Assembly (NCBI RefSeq): GCF_024259515.1
Contig: NZ_JANBWE010000004.1
Coordinates: 1 to 64,000, forward strand
Direction of reading: 5' to 3'
Length of the DNA stretch: 64,000 nucleotides
Origin: Salirhabdus salicampi
Lineage (GTDB): Bacteria > Bacillota > Bacilli > Bacillales > Alkalibacillaceae
Made by a program: the position numbers and the translations under genes. Under the pieces are notes generated by a model, which saw nothing but the letters and a program-made list of their open reading frames with translations, ran no database searches and was not told the DNA's origin. This document shows positions 53,627-62,499 of the stretch, piece after piece; the first letter of the stretch is position 1, and every line of letters starts with the position of its first letter.

Positions 53627-53656
53627 TTGAATACTACCTAATCCCTATATTACAAT
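53627..53656 (+). promoter_or_regulatory. Promoter of short RNA copy 2
   Basis: TTGAAT (53627-53632), 18-bp spacer, TACAAT (53651-53656), parallel to copy 1. Confidence 0.6.
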
Positions 53657-53662
53657 AGAAAC

Positions 53663-53733
53663 AACCTCGATCATTTTGGAATAACTAGACGCTATCTTGG
53701 CTGTCCCGTAGAGGTACGGGACAGCATTTTTTT
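53663..53733 (+). ncRNA. Predicted short RNA, tandem copy 2
   Basis: About 71 nt. Same 5' sequence as copy 1, then a terminator stem GCTGTCCCGT (53700-53709) pairing with ACGGGACAGC (53716-53725) and seven T. Compared with copy 1, three base pairs are changed on both strands (C-G to T-A once, T-A to C-G twice), so pairing is conserved while sequence is not. The loop GAGG and its complement CCTC are unchanged. Confidence 0.65.
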
Positions 53734-53772
53734 ATGTTTTAATGGAAAATTATTGAAGAAAAATAATTATAA

Positions 53773-53806
53773 AAAAACTCTGATGATTTTTGTCATCAGA
53801 GTTTTT
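53773..53806. terminator. Bidirectional terminator below yvyE
   Basis: AAAAACTCTGATGA (53773-53786) pairs with TCATCAGAGTTTTT (53793-53806). It ends yvyE on the minus strand and can also stop read-through from the short RNA genes. Confidence 0.88.
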
Positions 53807-53842
53807 GTCGATATTTCCCCGGAAATTGCGAATTAAGTTGGA

Positions 53843-54475
53843 TTAGACGTCAATTTCTACAAACGTCGCTCCTTCGTCGTAAATGTCGATTTGATTGTTT
53901 GAGACGTTGATAATCCAACTATTGAATTTATCTGCCTCTTCAACATTCACGTATACGAGTAGGTGAACTTTATCTGTGTAGTCAATACTTTTTAACATAT
54001 ATTTTGATTGGCGTAGTTCATTCTCGAGCTTGCCAAGTAACGTGTAATCTGCGGTGACCTTCATTTTTTTCATTAATTCCCGACTGACGACTCCGATTTC
54101 GTTAATCGCCTCTGACGTAGCTTTTGAATATGCCCGAATTAAACCACCTGCCCCTAGTTTAATTCCGCCAAAATATCTTGTGACGACTACTGTCGTATCT
54201 TTCAGCTCTTTTTTCTTTAGAACCTCTAGCATGGGCACACCGGCTGTACCTGTAGGTTCGCCGTCATCATTCGCTTTTTGGATTTGGTTATGTTCGCCGA
54301 TCATATAAGCTGAACAGTTGTGAGTGGCATCACGATGTTTCTTTTTAATGGAAGATATAAACTGTTGTGCCTCTTCTTCTGTTTCGGTACGCTTTATATA
54401 ACCGATAAAGCGGGATTTTTGAATCACGATTTCATTTGAACCTTCTTGTTTTACAGTATAGTATTGATTTAACAT
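53843..54475 (-). CDS. yvyE: IMPACT/YigZ-family protein YvyE
   Basis: 210 residues. N-terminal UPF0029 domain (about 15-125; SRFIGYIKRTETEEEAQQFI, RDATHNCSAYMIGE, DDGEPTGTAGVPMLEVL, VVVTRYFGGIKLGAGGLIRAYS) and a C-terminal DUF1949 ferredoxin-like domain. The family is linked to translation regulation; the exact function in Bacillus is not settled. The ATG at 54475 follows GGAAGGTGGT. Divergent from degS as in B. subtilis. Confidence 0.93.
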   Translation of the reverse strand: MLNQYYTVKQEGSNEIVIQKSRFIGYIKRTETEEEAQQFISSIKKKHRDATHNCSAYMIGEHNQIQKANDDGEPTGTAGVPMLEVLKKKELKDTTVVVTRYFGGIKLGAGGLIRAYSKATSEAINEIGVVSRELMKKMKVTADYTLLGKLENELRQSKYMLKSIDYTDKVHLLVYVNVEEADKFNSWIINVSNNQIDIYDEGATFVEIDV

Positions 54476-54561
54476 AATATTTACCACCTTCCAATTGTGA
54501 AGAGGGAGGACCCTGTCAAAATTAAGATAGTATACGAAATGTATATGAAGGAGCATTCGAT

Positions 54562-55704
54562 ATGGATCAAGAAAATGATAAGCGAGCTTTGAATCATATC
54601 ATAACAGATATGACATCTGTCGTAACAAATAGTAAGGATGAAATCTTTAATATTGGTGAACAATCTCGTCAAGAGCTTGAGCAATTAAAGCAAGAATTAG
54701 AAGTTGTGAAAAAAGATATTATTGATATATTCGAAGAAGGGGACAGCCTTGAAAAAAAGGTAAAGCAGTACCGTCTTCGCCTAGCTGAAGTGAGTCAAAA
54801 TTTTGATCAATATACAGAAGAACAAGTACGTCAAGTATATCAAGATACACATGAGTTTCAATCAAAATTGTTTATTATGCGGGAAAAAGAAGACCAGCTC
54901 CGCCGCAGAAGATCAGAGCTCGAACATCGTATTTCGTCTATTTCCCAGTCATTAAATCGCTCTGATAACTTATTAAGCAAAATTTCTGTCATATTGAATT
55001 ATCTAACAGATGATTTTAAAGATGTATATGAAACGTTACAGTCCGCAAAGGAAAAACAGGCATTCGGTCTGAAAATCATTGATGCCCAGGAAGAGGAACG
55101 ACGCCGTTTATCCCGGGAGATTCATGACGGTCCTGCGCAAATGTTAGCAAATGTCATGTTACGTTCAGACTTAGTTGAACGTACATTCGATAAACGAGGA
55201 GTCGATGAGGCAAAGAATGAAATTCGTCATATGAAAGATATGGTGAAATCGGCTCTATATGAAGTTCGTAGAATTATCTATGATTTACGTCCCATGGCTT
55301 TAGATGATTTAGGGTTAATCCCGACGTTAAAGAAATATTTAGCTACGGTGGAGGAGCATTATGAAGATACCGAGATTCGTTTTCTGTCTGAAGGTTTCGA
55401 CAAACGTTTACCAACTCAGTATGAGACGGCTTTTTTCCGTTTAGTTCAAGAGGCAGTACAAAACGCAGTGAAACATGCGAACGCTTCTATCATTGAAGTA
55501 TATATGAAAAAGGGGAATAGCCAAATTCAAATTGAGGTAAAAGATAACGGTGTCGGCTTTGAATTAGATAATATTGCACAATCTTCATTTGGTATTCTCG
55601 GTATGAAAGAAAGAGTAGAGATGCTAAATGGGAAAATAGACATACAAACTAGAACGAACACAGGGACAAAAGTCATTATAAAAGTACCATTAACGAAACA
55701 ATAA
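54562..55704 (+). CDS. degS: Sensor histidine kinase DegS
   Basis: 380-residue cytosolic kinase without membrane helices. An N-terminal coiled-coil sensor (about 30-175) is followed by HisKA_3 with the phospho-acceptor His188 in SREIHDGPAQ and an HATPase domain (EAVQNAVKHANA, DNGVGF, FGILGMKERVEML). It phosphorylates DegU in response to surface, osmotic and flagellar-rotation cues, controlling exoenzymes, competence and motility. Confidence 0.96.
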   Translation: MDQENDKRALNHIITDMTSVVTNSKDEIFNIGEQSRQELEQLKQELEVVKKDIIDIFEEGDSLEKKVKQYRLRLAEVSQNFDQYTEEQVRQVYQDTHEFQSKLFIMREKEDQLRRRRSELEHRISSISQSLNRSDNLLSKISVILNYLTDDFKDVYETLQSAKEKQAFGLKIIDAQEEERRRLSREIHDGPAQMLANVMLRSDLVERTFDKRGVDEAKNEIRHMKDMVKSALYEVRRIIYDLRPMALDDLGLIPTLKKYLATVEEHYEDTEIRFLSEGFDKRLPTQYETAFFRLVQEAVQNAVKHANASIIEVYMKKGNSQIQIEVKDNGVGFELDNIAQSSFGILGMKERVEMLNGKIDIQTRTNTGTKVIIKVPLTKQ

Positions 55705-55716
55705 GAAATTAAGTAG

Positions 55717-55744
55717 TTCAAAGATTAGACAAATCGTGTATAAT
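55717..55744 (+). promoter_or_regulatory. Promoter of degU
   Basis: TTCAAA (55717-55722), 16-bp spacer, TATAAT (55739-55744), giving degU transcription separate from degS, as known in B. subtilis. Confidence 0.6.
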
Positions 55745-55823
55745 GTTACGTAAATGGAAGCGATAGAAACGTAGAGAGAGATAAACCGAGGGGTGCCTTA
55801 TCTACTTATTAGGAGGTTTAAAG

Positions 55824-56504
55824 ATGGGGACAAATATCGTTTTAATAGACGATCACAAGTTATTTCGAGAGGGAATTAAAAGAATACTAGATTTTGAAGA
55901 GAGCTTTACTGTAGTGGCGGAAGGTGACGATGGCAGCCAAGTGAATGACATTGTGGAAGAACATGAACCTGATGTTGTTTTGATGGACATTAACATGCCA
56001 CATATTAACGGTGTTGAGGCAACGAGTAATTTAATTCATAAGTTTCCGCATATAAAAGTAATTATTTTGTCGATTCATGATGATGAATCCTATGTTACCC
56101 ATGCATTAAAGTCGGGCGCCCAAGGGTACTTACTAAAAGAAATGGATACGAAGGAATTAATCGAAGCGATAAAAGTAGTACACAATGGCGGTTCATACCT
56201 ACATCCAAAGGTTACACATAACTTAGTAAAGGAATATCGTCGACTTGCTGCTGAAGGTGGCGGTAACGGTTCCATGGAAAAAGTCGAGTATCGGAAACCA
56301 CTTCACCTACTGACGAGACGTGAATGTGAAGTGTTGCAACTTCTTGCCAATGGAAAAAGTAATCGAGGTGTAGCAGAAACATTATTTATTAGTGAAAAAA
56401 CCGTAAAAAACCATGTATCGAATATTCTTCAAAAAATGAAAGTAAACGACCGCACTCAAGCAGTTGTAGAAGCAATCAAAAAAGGATGGGTTGAAGTACT
56501 CTAA
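55824..56504 (+). CDS. degU: Response regulator DegU
   Basis: 226 residues. Receiver domain with Asp55 in [10 protein letters not shown] and conserved Lys in YLLKEMD; linker; LuxR/NarL helix-turn-helix at about 160-220 ([37 protein letters not shown]). DNA-binding partner of DegS. Unphosphorylated DegU promotes competence and the phosphorylated form promotes exoenzymes in B. subtilis. Terminator follows directly; degV, present here in B. subtilis, is absent. Confidence 0.97.
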   Translation: MGTNIVLIDDHKLFREGIKRILDFEESFTVVAEGDDGSQVNDIVEEHEPDVVLMDINMPHINGVEATSNLIHKFPHIKVIILSIHDDESYVTHALKSGAQGYLLKEMDTKELIEAIKVVHNGGSYLHPKVTHNLVKEYRRLAAEGGGNGSMEKVEYRKPLHLLTRRECEVLQLLANGKSNRGVAETLFISEKTVKNHVSNILQKMKVNDRTQAVVEAIKKGWVEVL

Positions 56505-56530
56505 CTCTGCCGTAAAGGTAGAGTTTTTTC
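56503..56530 (+). terminator. Terminator after degU
   Basis: AACTCTGCC (56503-56511) pairs with GGTAGAGTT (56517-56525, one G-U), followed by TTTTTC. Confidence 0.85.
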
Positions 56531-56543
56531 TTTTGTTAGCGGA

Positions 56544-56588
56544 AAAACTGAGTTTTAAAGTAAGTTTTTTGTTGGAAAAGAGCATTTT
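56544..56588. promoter_or_regulatory. Candidate ComK-binding site (two AT boxes)
   Basis: AAAA-CTGAG-TTTT (56544-56556) and AAAA-GAGCA-TTTT (56576-56588) match the AAAA-N5-TTTT K-box exactly. The 19-bp gap is close to the known 18-bp spacing class. They lie 66 bp before comFA, the expected place for ComK control of late competence. Confidence 0.65.
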
Positions 56589-56654
56589 CATTTATCGATA
56601 AATGAAGGATAAACATTTAACATGGGTACGAATCATAACTGGAAGGTGACGGTT

Positions 56655-58019
56655 ATGAATGAAATAGTCCGAAACATTGCAATACAACGTTATGCTCGAG
56701 TATTACAAGGAAAGCAATTACTAAGATCGGAACTTCCCTTCTCATCTTCCGTTATAGCTTGGTTGCTGCAAGATGGTTATTTGAAAAAAGTACCGAGCAT
56801 TGAAGCACGATTATTTCACTATCGTTGCAATCGATGTGGTAATAGGGAAACAAAACTTTTTGCTGAAATTCCCAGGAAAGGCCAAAGGGAAATGTATTGC
56901 CGTAAATGTATTCAAATGGGGAGGGCAAGTACATTTGAACCCCTATATGTTTGGATTGGTCCTACAGTTCAATTTCCTAAAGTAAGGAAGGCGTCACGAT
57001 GGAATGGAACCTTGACGTATTTTCAACATAAAGCATCCAAAAAAATTAACAGTGCTATGGAGGATAAAGAGAAACTACTTGTATGGGCAGTTTGTGGTGC
57101 GGGCAAAACTGAAATGTTGTTTTCCGGTCTCGAACAATGCTTTTTCCGTGGGGAAAGAGTATGCTTAGTCTCCCCGAGAGCGGATGTCATTAAGGAATTA
57201 GTTCCCCGTTTTCGTCAATCCTTTCCGAATGTAACAATCGCCTCGCTTTATGGTGGAACGAACGATAAAGACGAAGGGCATCAATTTATTTTAGCTACAA
57301 CTCATCAGTTATTACGGTATAAAGAAGCCTTTGATGTTCTTGTGATAGATGAAGTAGACGCCTTCCCGTATCATCATGATCCCATGCTACCTTTTGCCGT
57401 CGCCCGTGCTCGACGTCCCCGGTGTAGCTTTATCTACCTGACAGCAACACCTCGTTTTCTACTTAAGTGGCAAGCGAAATTGCGTATATTGCCTGCTGTC
57501 TTTGTCCCTCAACGATACCACGGCCAACCACTCCCAGTTCCCCGTTTTTTACCGTGTTTCCATCTTCGTAAAGATATAAAAAAAGGGGAAGTCCCAAACG
57601 AACTAAAAGTATGGATTCAAGAAAAAGAAAGGGAACAACGAGCATTTTTAATTTTTGCTCCAACTATCGATGATGCAGAATTTCTTTCCAACAAACTTTC
57701 CATTCCGTATGTTCATGCAGAGGATTCGAATCGTGAACAAAAGGTAAATCAATTTCGTGAAAGTAAGATGCTCGGTTTAATTACGACAACGATATTAGAA
57801 CGAGGGGTTACCTTTCCTTCGATTGATGTTTTCGTGTTTGATGCCGGACACAACGTGTTTGACGCTGCAGCACTAGTTCAAATCGCAGGTAGAGTTGGGC
57901 GAAGTCAAGACGATCCGGCTGGAGATGTCGTATATTTTCATGATGGAGTCAGCAGAAGCATGATTCAGGCAATAAAATTGATTGAAAAGATGAACAGAAT
58001 GGCAAGGAGGACCCGATGA
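56655..58019 (+). CDS. comFA: Competence DNA-uptake helicase ComFA
   Basis: 454 residues from ATG 56655 (GGAAGGTGA upstream). Four cysteines Cys58, 61, 82 and 85 form the ComFA zinc finger. The DEAD-like ATPase core follows: Walker A CGAGKT (147-152), VIDEVDAFPYH, FIYLTATPR, and helicase motif VI QIAGRVGRS. Membrane-associated motor thought to drive single-stranded DNA into the cytosol during transformation. Its stop overlaps the comFC start by four bases. Confidence 0.94.
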   Translation: MNEIVRNIAIQRYARVLQGKQLLRSELPFSSSVIAWLLQDGYLKKVPSIEARLFHYRCNRCGNRETKLFAEIPRKGQREMYCRKCIQMGRASTFEPLYVWIGPTVQFPKVRKASRWNGTLTYFQHKASKKINSAMEDKEKLLVWAVCGAGKTEMLFSGLEQCFFRGERVCLVSPRADVIKELVPRFRQSFPNVTIASLYGGTNDKDEGHQFILATTHQLLRYKEAFDVLVIDEVDAFPYHHDPMLPFAVARARRPRCSFIYLTATPRFLLKWQAKLRILPAVFVPQRYHGQPLPVPRFLPCFHLRKDIKKGEVPNELKVWIQEKEREQRAFLIFAPTIDDAEFLSNKLSIPYVHAEDSNREQKVNQFRESKMLGLITTTILERGVTFPSIDVFVFDAGHNVFDAAALVQIAGRVGRSQDDPAGDVVYFHDGVSRSMIQAIKLIEKMNRMARRTR

Positions 58020-58702
58020 GATGCTTATGGTGTTTTGATGAGGTGATCCCTTCTGTAACGTGGACCACCTTTATACATATCTTTGAAGAGCAATATCCCC
58101 TTTGTAACCGATGCAAAAATCAATTGGAACGTATTGATGGTATTGTTTGTCATTATTGTTACCGACCTCAGTCAAAGCGTGGATTATGCTCTGATTGTGA
58201 ACGATGGAAAAGGAATCGTGTATATCATAATGTCCTTAAACGAAATATATCACTATTTACTTATAACGACTTTATGAAGGAAGTCATGGCAAGGTGGAAA
58301 TATCGAGGGGATTACGCTCTGGTATATATGTTCGATCCTTACGTGAAAAACGTGTTTCAAGAGGAACTACGTCAATTTAATGGTGTACTCGTCCCCATTC
58401 CGTTAAGTGAGGAGCGTTATGATGAACGTGGCTTTAATCAAGCGGAAGCAATTTGCAGACTGGTTAACAAACCAGTTCAGCATTTGTTAAGACGAGGGAA
58501 TAATGAAAAACAGGCGAAAAAAGGACGACGTGAACGGCTGAACGCATCGAATCCGTTTCAACTCACGAAAGCAACAAATTACCGATCTGTGCTCCTTGTT
58601 GACGATATTTACACGACAGGGGTTACACTACATAAAGCAGCGCGAGTGCTAAGAGATGGGGGTGTCAAGGAAATTATTTCCTTGACAATAGTTCGAAGTT
58701 AA
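58016..58702 (+). CDS. comFC: Competence protein ComFC
   Basis: 228 residues. N-terminal double zinc-ribbon with four cysteine pairs (C3-C6, C30-C33, C45-C48, C58-C61) and a C-terminal phosphoribosyltransferase-like domain with the PRPP loop VLLVDDIYTTG. Required for DNA uptake and interacts with ComFA. comFB, which separates these genes in B. subtilis, is missing; ComFA and ComFC are directly coupled. Confidence 0.94.
   Translation: MRCLWCFDEVIPSVTWTTFIHIFEEQYPLCNRCKNQLERIDGIVCHYCYRPQSKRGLCSDCERWKRNRVYHNVLKRNISLFTYNDFMKEVMARWKYRGDYALVYMFDPYVKNVFQEELRQFNGVLVPIPLSEERYDERGFNQAEAICRLVNKPVQHLLRRGNNEKQAKKGRRERLNASNPFQLTKATNYRSVLLVDDIYTTGVTLHKAARVLRDGGVKEIISLTIVRS
58664..58686. repeat. Inverted repeat at the 3' end of comFC
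   Basis: GTCAAGGAAA (58664-58673) pairs with TTTCCTTGAC (58677-58686) with a three-base spacer. It lies in coding sequence and has no T-run, so it may be an mRNA stability hairpin or chance. Confidence 0.6.
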
Positions 58703-58715
58703 AGCGAAGAAACGA

Positions 58716-58743
58716 TTGTCCTTCATGTAAAAATCGATATAAT
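58716..58743 (+). promoter_or_regulatory. Sigma-A promoter of yvyF
   Basis: TTGTCC (58716-58721), 16-bp spacer, TATAAT (58738-58743), 36 bases before the yvyF start. Confidence 0.6.
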
Positions 58744-58778
58744 AGAGTCAAGAATATTATCGATTGGAGAGAAGAAAA

Positions 58779-59198
58779 ATGGGGGAACTCGCAAATTGTC
58801 CAAATTGTAGTAACTTGTTCGTAAAAGGGCTCCGATTAGTATGTGATAAATGTTTTAAAGAAGATGAGCGAAACTTTGAAACAGTGTATGAATTTATTCG
58901 GAAAAAAGAAAATCGTACCGCAACCGTTGCGGAAGTGTCGAAAGCTACAGGTGTTAGTGAAAAACACATTATGAAATATGTCCGGGAAAAACGGTTGCTT
59001 CCATCTAACTTTCCTAATTTAACATATGCGTGCCGCCGTTGCGGAAAAGGCATTCAAGAAGGTAAGCTTTGTGATGATTGCCAATACACATTGCGTAAAG
59101 ATTTAATAAAGGACGAGGAATTAGAAGCCTTGGAAAAACAAAATCAAAAAAAGCCACGAAGTATGACTTATTTTTCCATAGGGAGAGATAAAGAATAA
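58779..59198 (+). CDS. yvyF: Flagellar-operon zinc-ribbon protein YvyF
   Basis: About 139 residues. Two CxxC zinc ribbons (CPNC...CDKC at the N-terminus, CRRC...CDDC near the C-terminus) flank a MerR/HTH-like segment (TVAEVSKATGVSEKHIMKYVREKRLL). Typical TIGR03826 flagellar operon protein; regulatory role suspected. ATG 58779 is seven bases after TTGGAGAG; a TTG at 58764 lies inside that site. Confidence 0.9.
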   Translation: MGELANCPNCSNLFVKGLRLVCDKCFKEDERNFETVYEFIRKKENRTATVAEVSKATGVSEKHIMKYVREKRLLPSNFPNLTYACRRCGKGIQEGKLCDDCQYTLRKDLIKDEELEALEKQNQKKPRSMTYFSIGRDKE

Positions 59199-59201
59199 CA
59201 T

Positions 59202-59228
59202 TAAACATTTATGAGGATAATCCGATAA
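59202..59228 (+). promoter_or_regulatory. Sigma-D promoter of flgM
   Basis: TAAA (59202-59205), 15-bp spacer, TCCGATAA (59221-59228), matching the sigma-D consensus TAAA-N15-GCCGATAT with two mismatches, 45 bases before the flgM start. As in B. subtilis, flgM would be made by the sigma factor it inhibits. Confidence 0.75.
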
Positions 59229-59272
59229 ATACATTAGAGTGTTATTTTCGAACGTGAGAAAGGATGACTGTA

Positions 59273-59539
59273 ATGAAAGTTAATGGACCGAATCATATAC
59301 CATATCAATCCTATAAAAAACAAGTGGGAAATCAACAAGTTCCAGCTAGTGGGAAAGCAGCAGCAGATAAAATTGAGATATCCAGTGAAGCGAAAAAACT
59401 TTTGCAAAATAACCCGGTGCAAGCAGCTCGTCAAGAAAAGGTCGACGCTATTAAGAAGGCAGTTCAGTCAGGGGAATATAAAGTAGACCCCAAAGCAACT
59501 GCTGAAAAAATGGCGAGCTTTTGGTCAAATAAATCATAA
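59273..59539 (+). CDS. flgM: Anti-sigma-D factor FlgM
   Basis: 88 residues from ATG 59273 (GAGAAAGGATG upstream; the ATG at 59264 is inside the ribosome site). The N-terminal half is disordered and charged; the C-terminal half is helical (DKIEISSEAKKLL, ARQEKVDAIKKAVQSGEYKVDP) and binds sigma-D. It holds off late flagellar genes until the hook is complete. Confidence 0.93.
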   Translation: MKVNGPNHIPYQSYKKQVGNQQVPASGKAAADKIEISSEAKKLLQNNPVQAARQEKVDAIKKAVQSGEYKVDPKATAEKMASFWSNKS

Positions 59540-59554
59540 CAAGGAGGAGTTTCG

Positions 59555-60046
59555 ATGTCCCTGCAAGCCGTTTTTCACATCATGGACGAGTTATATGAAG
59601 CCCATAAACAATTACTTGCCTTATCAACAGAAAAAACTGAACGGTTGAAAGATGGGGACATTGAACACCTTCAACCACTGTTGGCAAAAGAACGGAAGCA
59701 AGCGAGAGCCATTGATCTGCTGGAACAAAAGCGCCAACAAGTAACGACACAATGGTTTCAACTCATTGGTAAGGCTGATGAGGAACAAACAGTGTCCCGC
59801 ATGTTGGACCTCATAAACGATGAAGCGGATCGAAATTTATTAGCGGAACAATATGAGAAATTCATTTTACTACTTGCAGATATTAAAAATCAGGAACAGT
59901 TGAACCGTCAAATGATAGAACAGTCACTACAATTTATCGATTTATCACTAAATATGCTACAACCATCATTACAGCAAGTGAACTATCAAAAAACGCCAAA
60001 AGATCGCCCCGTTCAAAAACGATCCGTTTTTGATTCGAAAGCGTAA
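59555..60046 (+). CDS. flgN: Flagellar chaperone FlgN
   Basis: 163 residues, almost all helical (LDELYEAHKQLLALSTEKTERL, then long Gln/Glu-rich helices). FlgN is the export chaperone for FlgK and FlgL, whose genes follow directly. AAGGAGGAG ribosome site precedes the ATG; 15 bases separate it from flgM. Assigned from position and helical pattern, as sequence conservation in the family is low. Confidence 0.88.
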   Translation: MSLQAVFHIMDELYEAHKQLLALSTEKTERLKDGDIEHLQPLLAKERKQARAIDLLEQKRQQVTTQWFQLIGKADEEQTVSRMLDLINDEADRNLLAEQYEKFILLLADIKNQEQLNRQMIEQSLQFIDLSLNMLQPSLQQVNYQKTPKDRPVQKRSVFDSKA

Positions 60047-60068
60047 TCCAAAGAGAGGAGTATAACAT

Positions 60069-61604
60069 ATGACATCAACATTTCACGGGTTGGAAATTGC
60101 TAGACGAGCATTATTTACCCAACAGTCAGCGTTGAAAACAACAAGCCATAACATTGCTAATGCCAACACGGAAGGCTATACACGTCAACGTGTAAACTTT
60201 TCCCAAACTTCTCCATACCCAACTCCTTCTCGAAATCAGCCTCATATGCCAGGACAAGTTGGAACTGGTGTGGAAGCAGGCTCTATTGAACGAGTTCGGG
60301 ACGGCTTTTTGGATTACCAGTATCGCGGAGAACATAATCAGCACGGGTATTGGGGTGCGAAGGCAGATGCCTTAAGTCAAATGGAACAAATTATGAATGA
60401 GCCAAGTGATGAAGGGCTAGCCAAAACGATGGATCGCTTTTGGTCTTCTTTACAAGACTTGGCGGTTGAACCGGAAGATACAGGCGCACGTGCTGTAGTT
60501 CAACAGCGCGGAATTGCGACTACAGAAACATTTAATTATTTATCAAGGTCATTGTCCAATGTACAAGGTGATCTGCGTGATGAAGCGGATATAGCGACAA
60601 AAGAAGTAAATTCATTAGTTACCCAAATTAGTAATGTAAATAAACGAATTCAAGAAATTGAGCCACACGGTTACTTACCGAATGACCTTTATGATGAACG
60701 TGATCGCCTCATCGATGAATTGTCGAACTTAGTGAATGTGAAAGTGAGTTATGAACCTGCTGGTGGACAAGCGAAGAAGATGGCGATGGGTACCGCAACC
60801 ATTGAGTTAGCTGATGAAAAGGGACGTTCACTGCCATCACCAGTTCAACTGTTAGATTCCAATAATAACGTTCATAAAATGGATGTATCCTTTGGAGAAG
60901 TGAATAATCAACAAGTCGTCACTGGTATTAATGTTGAAGGCTATGATTCTATGAAACCAGAAAACTTCATCACTACTGGAAAGTTAAAAGGAATCATTGA
61001 ATCACATGGTTTTGAGACAAATGACGGTGAAGTAGACGGTCAATATACGAATATGTTAGCGAATCTTGATAAAATGGCATTTGCCTTTGCGAATCGATTC
61101 AATGAAGTGCACCGTGAAGGGTTTACCCTAAATGGTGACACAGATGTTAACTTTTTTGACTTAGACGGAGCGACTGACACAGACTATATTGGATTTGCTA
61201 ATAGAATAGCTGTTACCGATGAAATTAAAACAGACGAAAGCCAAATTGCTGCGGCTAAGAACAATAACAAAGGTGACGGGGAAAATGCAACCAGGTTGGC
61301 AGATGTGAAGAGTGAACCACAAGCATTTCTAGGTGAAAACGTGACCGTTCAATCCTTTTATCAAGCTAGCATTGGTAGAATGGCTGTTGACGCGCAAGAA
61401 GTAAACAGAATGGTAAAAAATGCGGAAACATTAAAGGGTGCAGTTGATGAACGTCGCCAGTCTGTTAGTGGAGTTTCGTTAGACGAGGAAATGGCTAACA
61501 TGGTAAAGTTTCAACATGCTTATAACGCAGCAGCTCGTACCATTACTGTAGTAGATGAGATGCTGGACAGAGTGATAAATAATATGGGAATCGTAGGAAG
61601 GTAG
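60069..61604 (+). CDS. flgK: Hook-filament junction protein FlgK (HAP1)
   Basis: 511 residues. The N-terminal rod/hook motif TSHNIANANTEGYTRQRV (about 25-42) and the C-terminal SGVSLDEEMANMVKFQHAYNAAARTITVVDEMLD are the paired helices that build the junction. The middle is variable. Exported by the flagellar apparatus with FlgN help. Confidence 0.96.
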   Translation: MTSTFHGLEIARRALFTQQSALKTTSHNIANANTEGYTRQRVNFSQTSPYPTPSRNQPHMPGQVGTGVEAGSIERVRDGFLDYQYRGEHNQHGYWGAKADALSQMEQIMNEPSDEGLAKTMDRFWSSLQDLAVEPEDTGARAVVQQRGIATTETFNYLSRSLSNVQGDLRDEADIATKEVNSLVTQISNVNKRIQEIEPHGYLPNDLYDERDRLIDELSNLVNVKVSYEPAGGQAKKMAMGTATIELADEKGRSLPSPVQLLDSNNNVHKMDVSFGEVNNQQVVTGINVEGYDSMKPENFITTGKLKGIIESHGFETNDGEVDGQYTNMLANLDKMAFAFANRFNEVHREGFTLNGDTDVNFFDLDGATDTDYIGFANRIAVTDEIKTDESQIAAAKNNNKGDGENATRLADVKSEPQAFLGENVTVQSFYQASIGRMAVDAQEVNRMVKNAETLKGAVDERRQSVSGVSLDEEMANMVKFQHAYNAAARTITVVDEMLDRVINNMGIVGR

Positions 61605-61614
61605 GTGATTTCTA

Positions 61615-62499
61615 ATGCGTGTAACACAAACGATGTTAAATAGTAATTTTTTACGTAATTTAAGCAACAGTTATGACAGGATGGGACAGTATCAAGACCA
61701 ACTTTCTACTGGAAAGAAATTTACGAAGCCTTCGGATGATCCGGTATCGGCAATGAAAGGAATTAATTTTCGTTCGGAATTGAATGAAGTGGAGCAGTAT
61801 CAGCGAAACTTAGGGAAAGCCCGAAGCTTAATGGAGAATTCTGATTCTTCATTAGACAAAGCAACACTAGTCTTGCAAAGAGTACGTGAACTTGCTGTAC
61901 AAGCAAGTAACGATACTTATGAAACGAAACAACGTTCCAATGTGGCGGAAGAAGTAAAGGAATTGCGAGCTCACTTAATTGATGTTTCCAACACAAAAGT
62001 GAACGGCAAATACATCTTTAATGGAACGGATACGGAAACCCCTCGATTTACAAATGACGGTGAACTTGTTAATCCACCTGGGAACGAGGATGATATAAAT
62101 ATCCCGGTGTCGAAAGGAATTCAATTAAAGGCTAACGTAACACCAGACAATGTCTTTAATGAAGAGGTGTTTGCGGAGTTAAAAGAGCTGGAAGACACTT
62201 TACGGGATCCGAATAGTAGTAACCAAGATATTGAAGTATTTATCTCAAAACTTGACTTACGAATAGATAATGTTGTAGGGGAACGGGCTCAACTTGGGGC
62301 GAGAATGAACCGACTTGATATGGTAGAAGACCGCCTAACAGCACAAGAAGTGGTGGCAGCCCGAGTCCTTTCGGATAATGAGGACGCCGAAATAGAAAAA
62401 GTAATTATGAATTTAAAGTCTCAAGAAAGTGTCCACCGTGCTGCTTTATCTACAGGTGCTAGAGTCATTCAACCGACATTAATGGACTTTTTACGATAA
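61615..62499 (+). CDS. flgL: Hook-filament junction protein FlgL (HAP3)
   Basis: 294 residues with flagellin-like ends: N-terminal MRVTQTMLNSNFLRNLSNSYDRMGQYQDQLSTGKK and SGDPV-like KPSDDPVSAM; C-terminal coiled-coil helices. Ten bases after flgK. It connects the junction to the flagellin filament. Followed by a terminator. Confidence 0.96.
   Translation: MRVTQTMLNSNFLRNLSNSYDRMGQYQDQLSTGKKFTKPSDDPVSAMKGINFRSELNEVEQYQRNLGKARSLMENSDSSLDKATLVLQRVRELAVQASNDTYETKQRSNVAEEVKELRAHLIDVSNTKVNGKYIFNGTDTETPRFTNDGELVNPPGNEDDINIPVSKGIQLKANVTPDNVFNEEVFAELKELEDTLRDPNSSNQDIEVFISKLDLRIDNVVGERAQLGARMNRLDMVEDRLTAQEVVAARVLSDNEDAEIEKVIMNLKSQESVHRAALSTGARVIQPTLMDFLR

Larger units (their letters stand above)
53380..53694 (+). 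repeat. Direct repeat of 49 identical bases (copies 53380-53428 and 53646-53694)
   Basis: Both copies run from TATATTACAATAG through CAACCTCGATC to AGACGCTA with no difference. Each includes the -10 box and the 5' part of the predicted RNA. The intervening 217 bp has no gene, apart from the copy 1 terminator and an AT-rich spacer in which I see nothing specific. Confidence 0.95.

Noticed and set aside
53462-53640. Search for a small protein gene between the two short RNA copies
   Set aside because: No frame longer than a few dozen codons with a ribosome site; sequence is AT-rich and repetitive only at its edges.
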